A stretch of DNA of 64,000 nucleotides from the NCBI GenBank assembly GCA_012689375.1, contig JAAZLO010000045.1, forward strand, positions 1 to 64,000. Reading direction: 5' to 3'. A program made the translations under genes and the position numbers. Origin of the DNA: Bacillota bacterium. GTDB lineage: Bacteria; Bacillota; SHA-98; UBA4971. Shown here one piece after another: positions 7,898 through 17,532 of this stretch. The notes under the pieces are model-generated. The model was not told the origin of the DNA and searched no databases. It worked only from the letters and a program-made list of their open reading frames with translations. Every line of letters starts with the position of its first letter. Position 1 is the stretch's first letter.

Positions 7898-10075
7898 CTA
7901 CTTACGCCTATTTCGCTGATATCCCGGGCGGTTTCGGCGTTGTCCACCCCGACGGTTTTCTTGAGAACTATCTTCCCTTGGAAGGGCATCCTTTCGTGAT
8001 AAGTTTATCCTGCCAAGCCCGTCAATTTCAGTTACCTTTACAACAACCGGGTCCCCAACTCCTACCACGTCTTCCACCTTGCCTACATGAGAATGGGCGA
8101 GTTGTGAAATATGAACAAGGCCCTCTTTCCCAGGGAGAATTTCTACAAATGCCCCAAAGTTAGTAGTCCGGGTAACAGTTCCGCTGTAAGTTCGCCCTAC
8201 CTCTACCTCGGCAGTAAGGTCCTCAATTATTTTTTTCGCCTTTTCTCCGGCTTCCTCATCTAAAGATGCTATAAATACCCGGCCGTCATCTTCAATATCA
8301 ATTTTTACCCCGGTTTCATCAATGATCTGCCTGATTATCTTACCTCCCGGTCCTATTACATCCCGAATTTTATCAGGATCAATACTCAGGGTAATAATCC
8401 GGGGGGCGTATGGCGACAGTTCCTTCCGCGGTTCCGGAATTACCTCCAACATTTTCCCAAGAATGAACATACGCCCTTCCTTTGCCTGTTTAAGCGCTTC
8501 TCTCATAATTACATCGGTAATTCCGTGGGCTTTAATATCCATCTGAAGGGCCGTAATACCTTTTTCAGTACCGGCAACTTTAAAGTCCATATCACCCAAA
8601 GCATCTTCAATCCCAAGTATGTCAGAGAGAATTGCAACTTTGTCATTTTCCTTTACTAAACCCATGGCTATACCTGCCACAGGCCGTTTAATCGGGACCC
8701 CTGCATCCATTAGGGCAAGAGTAGAGCCACATACGCTGGCCTGGGAACTTGAACCGTTAGACTCTAAAACCTCAGAAACCAGCCGGATTGTATATGGAAA
8801 TTCTACCTCGTCAGGTATTACTGTGGATAATGCACGTTCAACCAGGGCACCGTGGCCTATTTCCCGCCTACCGGGACCTCGGATAGGCCTTACCTCGCCT
8901 ACGCTAAAAGGCGGGAAATTATAATGATGCATAAAGCGCTTAGATTCTTCATCGCCGAGTCCGTCTAAGAGCTGCTCATCACCGATTGCCCCTAAGGTTG
9001 CATTAGTCAGGACCTGAGTCTGGCCTCGAGTAAATAGGCCTGTTCCGTGGACTCTGGGCAAAAGGCCTACTTCACACGATATCGGCCGGATTTCATCACA
9101 TTTACGCCCATCAATACGAACAGCCTCTTCCGCAACCATTCTTCTTAATTGTTCTTTTGCAATCATCTTAAGAACGGCGGATATATCCCTTTCAATGGAG
9201 GCAGTGTCCTCTGCAAAATCATCAGAATCACCGATGATTTCCTCAACCATACGGTTCTGAATTTCTTCCAACCGTTCCTCCCGGGTAAGTTTATCTGCTA
9301 CCTTAAGAGCTGAGGATACGTCCTTTGTGGCGAGTTCCCTAACTCTAGATTCAACAATATCAAGGGGTGAATATAACGGTACTTTGCATTTAGGTTTCCC
9401 ACATTTGGACATCAGTTCTTCAATTAGATGGATAATTCCAATAATAAATTTGTGCCCGAAGGATATTGCTTCCAAAACAGTTTCCTCAGACACCTCATTT
9501 GCCCCTGCTTCCACCATAATAATAGCATCCTTACTCCCTGCTATTATCAAATCAAGATCACTTTCTTCAGCCTGGGCAAGGGTGGGACTAACTACAAACT
9601 CGCCGTTAATTCTACCAACCCGGACACCGCTTATAGGTCCCCCGAATGGAATATCAGAAATGGACAGTGCAGCAGATGCACCAATAAGCGCAGCCATATC
9701 CGGGCTGTTATCCTGTTCAACTGATAACACGGTACAAACGATCTGCACATCATGTCTAAACCCTTCAGGGAACAGGGGCCTCAGGGGCCTGTCTATCATA
9801 CGTGCAGAAATGGTAGCAACTTCGGAAGGTCTCCCTTCCCGTTTTATCCAGCCTCCGGGAATTTTACCTACGGCATAAAGCCTTTCTTCATAATCTACAA
9901 TTAAGGGAAAGAAATCGATTCCTTCACGGGGCTCCTTTGACATACATGCAGTCACCAACACAACAGTATCACCATACCGGACTAAGACGGAGCCATTAGC
10001 TTGTCCGGCAACTTTTCCGACTTCAAGCGAAAGTCTCCTCCCGCCCAGAATCATATCCAGGCAGTGGTTCTTCAT
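7898..10075 (-). CDS. pnp: Polyribonucleotide nucleotidyltransferase (PNPase)
   Basis: Phosphorolytic 3'-5' exoribonuclease that degrades mRNA to nucleoside diphosphates; a homotrimer in the cytoplasm. The 725 residues show two RNase PH domains (about 5-230 and 300-545), with [22 protein letters not shown] in the second carrying the conserved catalytic aspartates. They continue with a KH domain containing [16 protein letters not shown] (about 575-590), an S1 domain [31 protein letters not shown] (about 628-658), and a basic, Arg/Asn-rich tail after residue 695. The ATG at 10075 follows GGAGGATAG. It is 28 bases after rpsO, the usual rpsO-pnp pair. No strong terminator was seen in the 167 bases before leucine dehydrogenase, so some read-through is possible. 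Confidence 0.98.
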   Translation of the reverse strand: MKNHCLDMILGGRRLSLEVGKVAGQANGSVLVRYGDTVVLVTACMSKEPREGIDFFPLIVDYEERLYAVGKIPGGWIKREGRPSEVATISARMIDRPLRPLFPEGFRHDVQIVCTVLSVEQDNSPDMAALIGASAALSISDIPFGGPISGVRVGRINGEFVVSPTLAQAEESDLDLIIAGSKDAIIMVEAGANEVSEETVLEAISFGHKFIIGIIHLIEELMSKCGKPKCKVPLYSPLDIVESRVRELATKDVSSALKVADKLTREERLEEIQNRMVEEIIGDSDDFAEDTASIERDISAVLKMIAKEQLRRMVAEEAVRIDGRKCDEIRPISCEVGLLPRVHGTGLFTRGQTQVLTNATLGAIGDEQLLDGLGDEESKRFMHHYNFPPFSVGEVRPIRGPGRREIGHGALVERALSTVIPDEVEFPYTIRLVSEVLESNGSSSQASVCGSTLALMDAGVPIKRPVAGIAMGLVKENDKVAILSDILGIEDALGDMDFKVAGTEKGITALQMDIKAHGITDVIMREALKQAKEGRMFILGKMLEVIPEPRKELSPYAPRIITLSIDPDKIRDVIGPGGKIIRQIIDETGVKIDIEDDGRVFIASLDEEAGEKAKKIIEDLTAEVEVGRTYSGTVTRTTNFGAFVEILPGKEGLVHISQLAHSHVGKVEDVVGVGDPVVVKVTEIDGLGRINLSRKDALPREDSSQENRRGGQRRNRPGYQRNRRK

Positions 10076-10103
10076 ATTTTATCTATCCTCCTCAAATGAA
10101 TTG

Positions 10104-10373
10104 TTACTTTCTAAGACCTAGTTTCTCCACAATGTCCCTGTATCTCTCAATATTTTTATGCCTTAAATAATTAAGTAGGCTTCGTCTTTGGCCTACCATT
10201 TTCAATAACCCCCTGCGGGAGTGATGATCTCTCTTATGCTCTTTAAGATGTTCAGTTAAAATATTTATTCTTTTAGTTAATATTGCAATCTGAACTTCAG
10301 GGGATCCTGTATCCTGCTGATGAATTCTGTATTTTTCAATAATTACACGTTTTTCTTCGACGGGCAAAGCCAT
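10104..10373 (-). CDS. rpsO: Small ribosomal subunit protein uS15
   Basis: Primary 16S rRNA-binding protein of the 30S platform. The 89-residue form starting [18 protein letters not shown] is the standard length. Conserved blocks include [16 protein letters not shown], the [14 protein letters not shown] stretch [24 protein letters not shown], and the [16 protein letters not shown] end. I chose the ATG at 10373 because it has an excellent AGGAGGTG site seven bases upstream; reading the frame back to 10448 would add 25 residues unlike the family. It lies between ribF and pnp. S15 often represses its own message, but I could not recognise a defined leader structure in the 111 bases upstream. Confidence 0.97.
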   Translation of the reverse strand: MALPVEEKRVIIEKYRIHQQDTGSPEVQIAILTKRINILTEHLKEHKRDHHSRRGLLKMVGQRRSLLNYLRHKNIERYRDIVEKLGLRK

Positions 10374-10470
10374 ATCGTCGCACCTCCTAGAATCATACAT
10401 ACCGCCTGTTGCCAAGAAATTCGCCGGAGAATCGAAGGATCCTAGCATCAGGCTCCTGAAACGTGGGTAC

Positions 10471-10490
10471 CCTACTACTCACTACTACTC
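10471..10490. repeat. 10-base tandem duplication at the ribF stop codon
   Basis: The plus strand reads CCTACTACTC then ACTACTACTC, two near-identical 10-base copies. On the minus strand it creates three consecutive in-frame stop codons at the end of ribF: TAG (10487-10485), TAG (10484-10482) and TGA (10481-10479). It may be a small replication-slippage product. Confidence 0.85.
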
Positions 10491-11519
10491 GCTAATGTTA
10501 TCACATGAATACCCCAAAGTAAACGATACCGGTGTCTCACATAGTGTATTTCCTGAGATCCCGATTCCGGAAATATTGCTTAGTGTATCCCACTGCAGTA
10601 GAACTGCTTTCGCTTTTTCTACATCACGGGAAATCTGTGAAACTAATGCCTCACTTGAAGGGAATTTAATTTCGTTACGGAGTTTCTCGATAAAAAACAA
10701 TCGCAGAGTTTCCCCGTAGAGGTCCCCATCAAACCCAATTATATGAGTTTCAACCCCTGTTGTTTGTCTAGAAAAGGTAGGTCTTATACCGATGTTGGTT
10801 ACGCCGCTGTAAACCTGTCCTTTTATATAAACGCTTGTTACATAGACACCACGGTTGGGAATAATCATCCCGTGGGGTACTTCGAAATTAACCGTCGGAT
10901 AACCAAGAACTTTCCCCCGGCTTTCCCCTCTAATTACTTTCCCTTTAATTGAAAACGGCCTTCCAAGCATTCTACATGCAGTTTTAACATCCCCGTTAAT
11001 AAGACCGGATCGTATCATTGAACTAGAAATCACTTCTCCGTTTATCACCACAGGCTCCAAAACTTCAACACAAAACCCGTATTTCTTGCCCAGATGCTCC
11101 AGAGCGGCAGGATCCCCCTGACCGTTTAATCCGAAGGTATAATTGAAGCCTACAATTATCCGCCTGGCTCTGAGGGAATCTACCAAAACTTCCCGGACAA
11201 ATTCTTCCGGTGTGGAATTAACCATTTTTTCGTCGAAGTCAACCATAACTGTATTTTCTATACCCGCTTTTTCTATAAAAGCAAGTCTATCCTCAACATC
11301 AGTAAGTAACTCAGGAACATGCCCAGGCCTTATAATTTCTAATGGATGTTCACGGAAGGTAAAGACCACACTGGGTATATTTAGCTGTATCCCCATTCCT
11401 GCACACTTCTCAAGGATTTTTTTATGTCCTAAATGCACACCGTCGAATGTACCCAAAGCCACTACTGAACAGGGTATATCATTAGGACGTATCCCTGATA
11501 GATTCCGAAATACTCTCAC
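10485..11519 (-). CDS. ribF: Bifunctional riboflavin kinase / FAD synthetase
   Basis: Makes FMN from riboflavin and ATP, then FAD from FMN and ATP. The N-terminal FAD synthetase half carries GTFDGVHLGHKKIL (about 23-36, nucleotidyltransferase HxGH motif), FNYTFGLNGQGD and EVISSSMIRSGLINGDV. The C-terminal flavokinase domain (about 185-305) has GKVLGYPTVNFEVP and GVYVTSVYIKG. The GTG start at 11519 follows GGAGGTTAACAG. At 344 residues it is longer than the usual 305-315; about 35 residues after the family end (FPSSEALVSQISRDVEKAKAVL) form an unrelated tail ending at a triple stop. It sits in the conserved truB-ribF-rpsO-pnp order. Confidence 0.96.
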   Translation of the reverse strand: MRVFRNLSGIRPNDIPCSVVALGTFDGVHLGHKKILEKCAGMGIQLNIPSVVFTFREHPLEIIRPGHVPELLTDVEDRLAFIEKAGIENTVMVDFDEKMVNSTPEEFVREVLVDSLRARRIIVGFNYTFGLNGQGDPAALEHLGKKYGFCVEVLEPVVINGEVISSSMIRSGLINGDVKTACRMLGRPFSIKGKVIRGESRGKVLGYPTVNFEVPHGMIIPNRGVYVTSVYIKGQVYSGVTNIGIRPTFSRQTTGVETHIIGFDGDLYGETLRLFFIEKLRNEIKFPSSEALVSQISRDVEKAKAVLLQWDTLSNISGIGISGNTLCETPVSFTLGYSCDNISE

Positions 11520-11544
11520 CTGTTAACCTCCGTCTTTAAATTTC

Positions 11545-12501
11545 TTAAACAAAAACAACAAATGGTTGTAAATATATTGTATTTTGGATTGTCCTTACTT
11601 TAACAACACAGACAGTACTCCCTGACGATGTAATTACACCTATTAAATCCCCCTCTTTAACTTGCTCTTCATGTAAATTCCTAATGGGGGATTTTAGATC
11701 ACCCAAATGAATACGTGCACCTGTTGACAATTTCTTCATCACACTATGGTCATATTCATCCAGTATGACAGTGGGTAAATGAGAGAGCCCGGTAGATATG
11801 GGTAAAATCTTATTACAAAAGCTTCCGTCTGAAATAGCAGCCTTTATTTCATCCAATGAATGGCATGAAGCCATATCAATATCTCCCACTTCAGTACGGC
11901 ATAGCAAGCCTACATGGGCCCCGCATCCAAGATAATCACCTATATCGGATACGAGCTGACGTACATAAGTGCCTGAGGAACAACGTATCGAAATAAGTAC
12001 TCTGTCCTTTGATACTAAGGGATCGTTCTCAGGCCATTTCCGGACCATAAGTTCATAAATATGGACTTTTCGTACTTCCCTGGGAACCTCAATACCCCTT
12101 CGAGCAAGGGAATAAAGCCTCTGCCCCTTATAGTGAACTGCCGAAACCATAGGCGGAACCTGCGCAATCTGTCCCCGGAAACCTGAAAGCGCTTCCACAA
12201 AGCGCTCTTTTGGTATCTTTACATCCTTGATTTCTGAAAGTATCTCTCCTGATGCATCAAGTGTATCAGTGGTAATACCCAACACAACCTCTGCTACATA
12301 TGCCTTTGGGAGATTAACCATGAATTGCATCAAGCGAGTTGCTTTACCGATTAAAATGATAAGTACACCTGTGGCGTCAGGATCAAGAGTCCCGGTATGT
12401 CCTACCCTTTGTATATTTAAGGCTTTCCTGATAAATCTGACAACATCATGGGAAGTCATTCCCGCCGGTTTTACTATAGGCAATATACCTTTTATGGTCA
12501 A
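11545..12501 (-). CDS. truB: tRNA pseudouridine(55) synthase TruB
   Basis: Isomerises U55 in the T loop of tRNAs. The 318-residue protein has the catalytic aspartate in GHTGTLDPDATGVLIILIGKATR (about 36-58), the conserved N-terminal motif ILPIVKPAGMTSHDVVRFIRK, and VPPMVSAVHYKGQRLYSLARRGIEV (about 115-139), with a C-terminal RNA-binding extension. The start is a TTG at 12501 three bases after the nrnA stop, with GGCAGGTGG upstream. No other in-frame start would keep the family N-terminus. Confidence 0.97.
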   Translation of the reverse strand: MTIKGILPIVKPAGMTSHDVVRFIRKALNIQRVGHTGTLDPDATGVLIILIGKATRLMQFMVNLPKAYVAEVVLGITTDTLDASGEILSEIKDVKIPKERFVEALSGFRGQIAQVPPMVSAVHYKGQRLYSLARRGIEVPREVRKVHIYELMVRKWPENDPLVSKDRVLISIRCSSGTYVRQLVSDIGDYLGCGAHVGLLCRTEVGDIDMASCHSLDEIKAAISDGSFCNKILPISTGLSHLPTVILDEYDHSVMKKLSTGARIHLGDLKSPIRNLHEEQVKEGDLIGVITSSGSTVCVVKVRTIQNTIYLQPFVVFV

Positions 12502-12504
12502 AAA

Positions 12505-13485
12505 TCAGCCACCTGCCAACTCCATCAATTCATAAACCTTACTAAATACCAATTTCCTTGCTTCGTCGATAGATTGATGATTTAAGCTGCAGCCGGCCGC
12601 TTTTGCATGTCCGCCGCCACCTAACATTTCAGCAAGAAGGCCAACATCAAAATTCCCTTTGGATCTCATGCCGATCCTAATTTTATCTTCGGTGCTTTCC
12701 CTAAAAATAAAAGCAACTTCAATACCTTCTATCATACGCGGATAATTCACGAACCCCTCAGTCTGCCCTTCATCAAGGGAAAATTCAGACAACCATCCCT
12801 TATGAACTTCCACCCAGGCTATCTTGCCGCTTGTATCAACTTGGACAGTATCAAGGACTCGACCCAGCATTTTCAGGCTCCCCAAGGACTTATCCTCATA
12901 AACTTGCTCAGAAATATGATCCGGGCTTGCACCCTTATCTACCAGATCGGCGGCTATACGTAAGGCAGCGGAGGTGGTGTTTGAAAACTTAAAAAACCCC
13001 GTATCCGTAGCAATTGCAGTAAATAAGCAGGTCGCAATGTCCGGATCCGGTAAAATTTCCATAGATAAAAGAATCTTATAAACTTGCTCGCCTGTAGCTG
13101 CAGATGTGCTATCTACGTAGTTGTATGTACCGTACCCTTTGTTTGTTGCATGATGATCGATATTTGCGATGACGACATCTTTCGGAAGCCTCTCATATAT
13201 CCCTTCAATTCGTTCTAAATCCGATGAATCAAGAACAACAACTATATCGTATTCATGAGGACTGATTTCATTATCGGAGATTATTCTGTTAGAGCCGGGC
13301 ATAAACTTTAGGTTTTCGGGGACACCCCCTGGACACATCATCGTTATACTGCGTCCCTTCTTTTGCAAACCCAACCCAAGTCCGAGCATTGATCCGATGG
13401 CATCCCCATCAGGCATTATATGTGCGGTTATAAGAAATTTTTGATGCCTTAGGAGGATCTGTGCCATTTCCTCATGATTCACCAC
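12505..13485 (-). CDS. nrnA: DHH-family bifunctional oligoribonuclease / pAp phosphatase
   Basis: Hydrolyses very short RNA oligomers and 3'-phosphoadenosine 5'-phosphate, clearing products of RNA decay. The 326-residue protein has the DHH metal-binding motifs: HIMPDGDAIGSMLGL (about 22-36), VVVLDSSDLERI (about 83-94), IDHHATNKGYG (about 108-118) and ATDTGFFKFSNT (about 160-171), plus the DHHA1 glycine-rich end LGGGGHAKAAGC (about 288-299). The GTG start at 13485 shares its first base with the last base of the rbfA stop (TAGTG). This gene occupies its standard Gram-positive place between rbfA and truB. Confidence 0.95.
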   Translation of the reverse strand: MVNHEEMAQILLRHQKFLITAHIMPDGDAIGSMLGLGLGLQKKGRSITMMCPGGVPENLKFMPGSNRIISDNEISPHEYDIVVVLDSSDLERIEGIYERLPKDVVIANIDHHATNKGYGTYNYVDSTSAATGEQVYKILLSMEILPDPDIATCLFTAIATDTGFFKFSNTTSAALRIAADLVDKGASPDHISEQVYEDKSLGSLKMLGRVLDTVQVDTSGKIAWVEVHKGWLSEFSLDEGQTEGFVNYPRMIEGIEVAFIFRESTEDKIRIGMRSKGNFDVGLLAEMLGGGGHAKAAGCSLNHQSIDEARKLVFSKVYELMELAGG

Positions 13486-13844
13486 TATTCCGGGCCCCCT
13501 TCTTCCTTTTGTATCTCTTGCAGGAGTTGGAATACCCTTGCTCCCTTTTGAATAGAAGTATCACGGCGGAATGAAATTTCAGGGGTATGTCGCAGTCTTA
13601 TTCGTTTTCCAATCTCGCTCCGAACAAAACCCTGGGCACCTTCAAGAGCCTCCATGGTTTCGGCAACTTGGGTATCATCACCCATTACGCTGACAAATAC
13701 CCTCACATGCCGTATGTCCCCGGAAACTTCAACACCTGTTACAGTAGCAAAACCCAATCTTGGATCTTTCATTTCCCTTGCTAAAATATCCGCAACTTCA
13801 GATCGAATTGCTTCAGCAATCCTTTTTATTCTCAGACGTGTCAT
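13485..13844 (-). CDS. rbfA: 30S ribosome-binding factor RbfA
   Basis: Late 30S assembly factor that binds near the 5' end helix of 16S rRNA. The 119-residue reading starts MTRLRIKRIAEAIRSEVADILAREMKDPRLG, the typical single KH-like domain, with VRVFVSVMGDD in the middle and RLRHTPEISFRRDTSIQKGARVFQLL near the end. I chose the ATG at 13844 with GGCAGGTGG seven bases upstream, not the TTG at 13850. It overlaps nrnA by one base and follows the DUF503 gene. Confidence 0.96.
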   Translation of the reverse strand: MTRLRIKRIAEAIRSEVADILAREMKDPRLGFATVTGVEVSGDIRHVRVFVSVMGDDTQVAETMEALEGAQGFVRSEIGKRIRLRHTPEISFRRDTSIQKGARVFQLLQEIQKEEGGPE

Positions 13845-13863
13845 CGACAACCACCTGCCAAAC

Positions 13864-14145
13864 CTATACCACGGATTTTTCGATATCTACCACTTCAATT
13901 TCTGCATTCGTCTCTATATCCGTTAATACCTTAGACAATATGCTGTCTATAACCCTCATATTATTAGAGACACATGCTATTCCCAGACTGCAGCGTTGCC
14001 GAAGATCCGCATTACCCACCTCGGCAATTGCTACATTATACTTCGATTTTATCTTATCACAAATACCGCGGACAACCCGCCTTTTATCCTTTAAAGAACC
14101 GGACCATCTGATAAGAATACCAACCTTGAGAATACCGACCAGCAT
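13864..14145 (-). CDS. DUF503 family protein (YlxP-like)
   Basis: Small conserved protein of 93 residues found between infB and rbfA in many Firmicutes; its biochemical role is not settled. The ferredoxin-like fold signature LRIRWSGSLKDKRRVVRGICDKIKSKYNVAIAEVG is seen here as residues 7-43, with the conserved SLKDKR and KYNVAIAEV blocks. The ATG at 14145 follows CTAGGACGG. The gene is 14 bases downstream of infB and 19 bases upstream of rbfA, so a role in ribosome assembly or translation is inferred from position only. Confidence 0.92.
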   Translation of the reverse strand: MLVGILKVGILIRWSGSLKDKRRVVRGICDKIKSKYNVAIAEVGNADLRQRCSLGIACVSNNMRVIDSILSKVLTDIETNAEIEVVDIEKSVV

Positions 14146-14159
14146 AGACGCGTACCGTC

Positions 14160-17100
14160 CTAGAGTTCTCTCGGCGTCTCAATTATTTTAAATGCCTCAA
14201 TCAAATCGCCTTCTTTGAGATCTTGGTATCCCGCAATACCAATCCCGCACTCATAACCGGATGCGATTTCTGAAACGTCATCCTTAAATCTCTTGAGAGA
14301 CGCAACCTTACCTTCGTGTATTACAATATTATCCCGTATGACCCTAAGCATAGAATCCCTGGTAATCTTGCCTTCATTGACTATACATCCTGCAATCATC
14401 CCGATTTTCGGGACTTTAAATGTTTTTAAGACACTTGCCGTTCCCAACTCCACTTCCCGGATCTCAGGCTCGAGTAAACCTTCCATAGCGGATTTGATAT
14501 CTCGGGTGGCGTCATAGATAACCCTGTAGAGACGGATACCGATTTTATCCCGTTCAGCTATTGCCTTTGCATTTCCGTCCGGTCTTACCTGGAACCCGAT
14601 AATAATTGCATTTGAAGCCGAGGCAAGCATAACATCGCTTTCCGTAATACCCCCGACACCTGCGTGAATTACGTTAACTCTCACTTCATCGCTGGATAAG
14701 GCATCTAAAGATTGCCTTAATGCTTCTACAGATCCTTGGACATCAGCCTTAATGATAAGGTTCAGATCTTTGATTTCCCCTTCTTTTATCTTTCCGAATA
14801 AATCATCAAGGCTTATAATTCGTGAAGACTGGATTTCCTCAGCCCGTTTTCTGTCTGATCGTATTGATGCAAGCTGCCTCGCCAGCCTGTCTTCAGACAC
14901 AACATCAAGAATATCGCCTGCCTGGGGGACATCTGCAAATCCGAGAATCTCCACAGGCGTTGAAGGTCCCGCCTCTTCTATAGGATCACCCTTATCATTG
15001 TTCATCGCCCTCACTCTTCCGGATACGCCGCCTGCAACAATAGCATCACCGATGCGCAGTGTACCTCTTTCTATAAGAACAGAAGCAACAGGACCCTTGC
15101 CTTTATCAAGCTTTGCCTCAATCACTGTCCCCTTGGCGGGCCTGTCAGGATTAGCTTTCAGTTCCCTTAAATCTGCAACAAGTAAGATCATCTCCAAAAG
15201 ATCCTCAATACCCTTGGATCTAAGAGCTGATACTTCCACAGTGACAGTGTCACCGCCCCAATCTTCAGGCACTAAATCATATTTAGTCAACTGCTGCTTT
15301 ACTTTGTCAGGTTGCGCATCAGGCTTATCCATTTTATTTAAGGCAACAATAACAGGCACATCCGCAGCTTTGACATGGTTGATAGCCTCAACAGTTTGAG
15401 GCATCACCCCATCATCCGCCGCTACAACAAGCACCGCAATATCGGTAACTTGTGCCCCACGTGCTCTCATTGCAGTGAAAGCCTCGTGTCCGGGTGTATC
15501 AATGAAAGTAATCTTCCTGCCATTAAATTCAATTTGATAAGCCCCGATATGTTGAGTAATACCTCCCGCTTCTTCAGATATTACGTTAGTTTTCCGGACA
15601 GCATCAAGAAGTGATGTTTTTCCGTGATCAACATGGCCCAGAACAGTCACTACAGGAGGCCTTGGACAAAGATCATCATCAGAATCAGGTTTGGCCTCTA
15701 TCCCGAATTCCCTTGCCTCTTTTTCTTCAACCTGTTCAACTTGGAATCCCAGCTCTTCCGCTACTAAGCCCGCAGCATCAAAATCAATCTCCTGATTAAT
15801 GGTTGCCAGTAATCCCATATCCATAAGAGTTTTTATGATTTCTGAAGGATTGATATTAAGACGCTCCGCGAGGGCGCCCACAGTTATATTATCAGGAAGA
15901 GCAACAAGCTTCTTCTTGAGGGCTTGACTCCGCCGTCGTGGCGGCGTATCCCCAACTTGTTCTTTAGGGGCTCCCCTGCCTTGAACTTTTCGGCTCCTGA
16001 TAATTGCTTCCGCCCGGGACTCCCTGAGCTTTGCAGCACCCTTTCCGCCTTTGATAAGTTCGAGCCTTCTGTCGTCACCCGTCTTTTCATCAGTTGCCCC
16101 AGTTCGCCTTTTTTCAGGCTCGTCTTTACGCTTTGTTTCCTTCGTTACTTTTTCTAAATGATCATCGAATACCTGTGTAGTAGCAGCTGCCGATCGGGAC
16201 ATAGACTCTATTTTACCCACCCTCTCCCGAGATTTAGGCTTGGGTTTCACCATCTTAACATCTTCAGGTTTTACCCTCGTTTCCGATTTTGTTTTTCTTT
16301 CATGTTTAACTTCTGTAGCCGGCGCTTTATCGGCGGTTTTTTTAACAGAATCTTTAGGTTTTTCGCCCGCTATCTCTTTAGGTTTGATTTCAGGTTCTAT
16401 AGTTTTATCAATTATGGCTTCTGACGGCATAGATTTTTTTCTTTCCACTTCCCCGCCCTTTATTTCAGGTTTCCTTTCGTCGGATGAAGGAATTGATAAA
16501 TCAATACTTTTTGAAGTTTCGGGAATTACGTCTTCCTGTATCCCTGGCTTTTTCTTTTCATGTGCCTTATCAGCTGACTGCTTTGCCCTTGCAGCCCGCG
16601 ATCTTGCTATTGCATCAGCCTGAGGCTTCCCTTTTCCTGATCCCGCCCGTGGTGAAATTTTAGGTGCAATCTGAGTTGGCCATTGCCTCGCTCTCTGCCC
16701 GCGCTTAGAATCAGGTGCTCTGCCACCGGTACGCCGCGATCTTGTAGTTTTACGACCGCCGTTTTGATATCTTAAAGCACCGTCAGGACTTGAACCAAGC
16801 CGTCCTTTAACACCGCTCGGCTTTCCTCCTTTCGTACTGGGCATTTGGCTTCTCATTCTTTTAAAATCGGCACTTGCAGTAGGATGTTTCGTGCCCGAGA
16901 GAATCCCCGGGGCAGTTGGAGGCTTTGCTTTTCTTATCTGCCTCTTAGGCTCCGGTAGTTCTTCAGATATGACAGGATCTTCTTCTTGAATATCATCTTT
17001 ATCAACGTCCACCACAGGTGTTTTCCCTTCTATTTCAGCAAATCTGTTTTTTATAAACCTAACAACATTACTTTCCAGGGCGCTCATGTGATTCTTATCC

Positions 17101-17192
17101 CGTACACCCGAGTCTGCAAGCAAATCTAAAATCTCCCTGCTTGTTTTATCGAGTTCGCGTGCTAATTCATATACCCTGGTTTTTTTGGCCAT
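14160..17192 (-). CDS. infB: Translation initiation factor IF-2
   Basis: GTPase that brings initiator fMet-tRNA to the 30S subunit and promotes subunit joining. The 1010 residues contain an N-terminal IF2N module (about 1-52), then a very long charged linker rich in Lys, Arg, Glu and Pro (about 55-430), a second IF2N module ([22 protein letters not shown], about 440-460), and the G domain with [22 protein letters not shown] and NKMDK, followed by domains II to IV. All GTPase motifs are intact. The ATG at 17192 follows AGGTGGTGGGTG. It is 43 bases after ylxR; the ylxQ gene that normally separates them is missing. Confidence 0.98.
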   Translation of the reverse strand: MAKKTRVYELARELDKTSREILDLLADSGVRDKNHMSALESNVVRFIKNRFAEIEGKTPVVDVDKDDIQEEDPVISEELPEPKRQIRKAKPPTAPGILSGTKHPTASADFKRMRSQMPSTKGGKPSGVKGRLGSSPDGALRYQNGGRKTTRSRRTGGRAPDSKRGQRARQWPTQIAPKISPRAGSGKGKPQADAIARSRAARAKQSADKAHEKKKPGIQEDVIPETSKSIDLSIPSSDERKPEIKGGEVERKKSMPSEAIIDKTIEPEIKPKEIAGEKPKDSVKKTADKAPATEVKHERKTKSETRVKPEDVKMVKPKPKSRERVGKIESMSRSAAATTQVFDDHLEKVTKETKRKDEPEKRRTGATDEKTGDDRRLELIKGGKGAAKLRESRAEAIIRSRKVQGRGAPKEQVGDTPPRRRSQALKKKLVALPDNITVGALAERLNINPSEIIKTLMDMGLLATINQEIDFDAAGLVAEELGFQVEQVEEKEAREFGIEAKPDSDDDLCPRPPVVTVLGHVDHGKTSLLDAVRKTNVISEEAGGITQHIGAYQIEFNGRKITFIDTPGHEAFTAMRARGAQVTDIAVLVVAADDGVMPQTVEAINHVKAADVPVIVALNKMDKPDAQPDKVKQQLTKYDLVPEDWGGDTVTVEVSALRSKGIEDLLEMILLVADLRELKANPDRPAKGTVIEAKLDKGKGPVASVLIERGTLRIGDAIVAGGVSGRVRAMNNDKGDPIEEAGPSTPVEILGFADVPQAGDILDVVSEDRLARQLASIRSDRKRAEEIQSSRIISLDDLFGKIKEGEIKDLNLIIKADVQGSVEALRQSLDALSSDEVRVNVIHAGVGGITESDVMLASASNAIIIGFQVRPDGNAKAIAERDKIGIRLYRVIYDATRDIKSAMEGLLEPEIREVELGTASVLKTFKVPKIGMIAGCIVNEGKITRDSMLRVIRDNIVIHEGKVASLKRFKDDVSEIASGYECGIGIAGYQDLKEGDLIEAFKIIETPREL

Positions 17193-17235
17193 ACACCCAC
17201 CACCTTTGAAGCTTCCTCCTCCGAAATAAACAACA

Positions 17236-17532
17236 CTAAGATTTTCCCCACCGAATTAATGCGTCAGATAGTTTATTGATAATTTCATCAGAAATTGTGA
17301 CTCCCAGGGCTTTGTCAAGGCGTTTACCTTTTACCGCCGAATCAAAGCATTCCGGATCCGGGCAAATGTATGCACCCCGCCCGGACAATTTACTTGTAGG
17401 ATCTATTTCAACATTCCCGTCGGGAGTACGCACAATTCTAATAAGATCCCATTTCGATTTTACCAGTCTACATCCAACACAAGTACGCTGCGGGATTTTT
17501 CTGGTTTTACGTTGAGATACCCCCCGCGTCAT
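17236..17532 (-). CDS. YlxR family RNA-binding protein (RNase P modulator RnpM-like)
   Basis: Small basic RNA-binding protein of 98 residues. The family signature is clear: [24 protein letters not shown] (about 11-34) and the [13 protein letters not shown] motif (about 51-63), with a lysine-rich C-terminal half. Proteins of this family have been linked to RNase P and to transcription of central genes in Firmicutes. The ATG at 17532 directly follows the nusA stop (TAAATG), so translation is probably coupled. It normally precedes ylxQ, which is absent here. Confidence 0.93.
   Translation of the reverse strand: MTRGVSQRKTRKIPQRTCVGCRLVKSKWDLIRIVRTPDGNVEIDPTSKLSGRGAYICPDPECFDSAVKGKRLDKALGVTISDEIINKLSDALIRWGKS

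Noticed and set aside
9327..9878. Open frame of 183 codons on the plus strand
   Set aside because: It is a shadow of pnp in the antisense frame, with no ribosome binding site or family similarity.
10374..10484. S15 autoregulatory leader before rpsO
   Set aside because: The length is suitable, but I could not fold a convincing junction or pseudoknot by eye; needs a covariance model search.
14752..15399. Open frame of 215 codons on the plus strand
   Set aside because: It is a shadow of the infB GTPase domain, Ser/Pro/Ile-rich as antisense frames often are.
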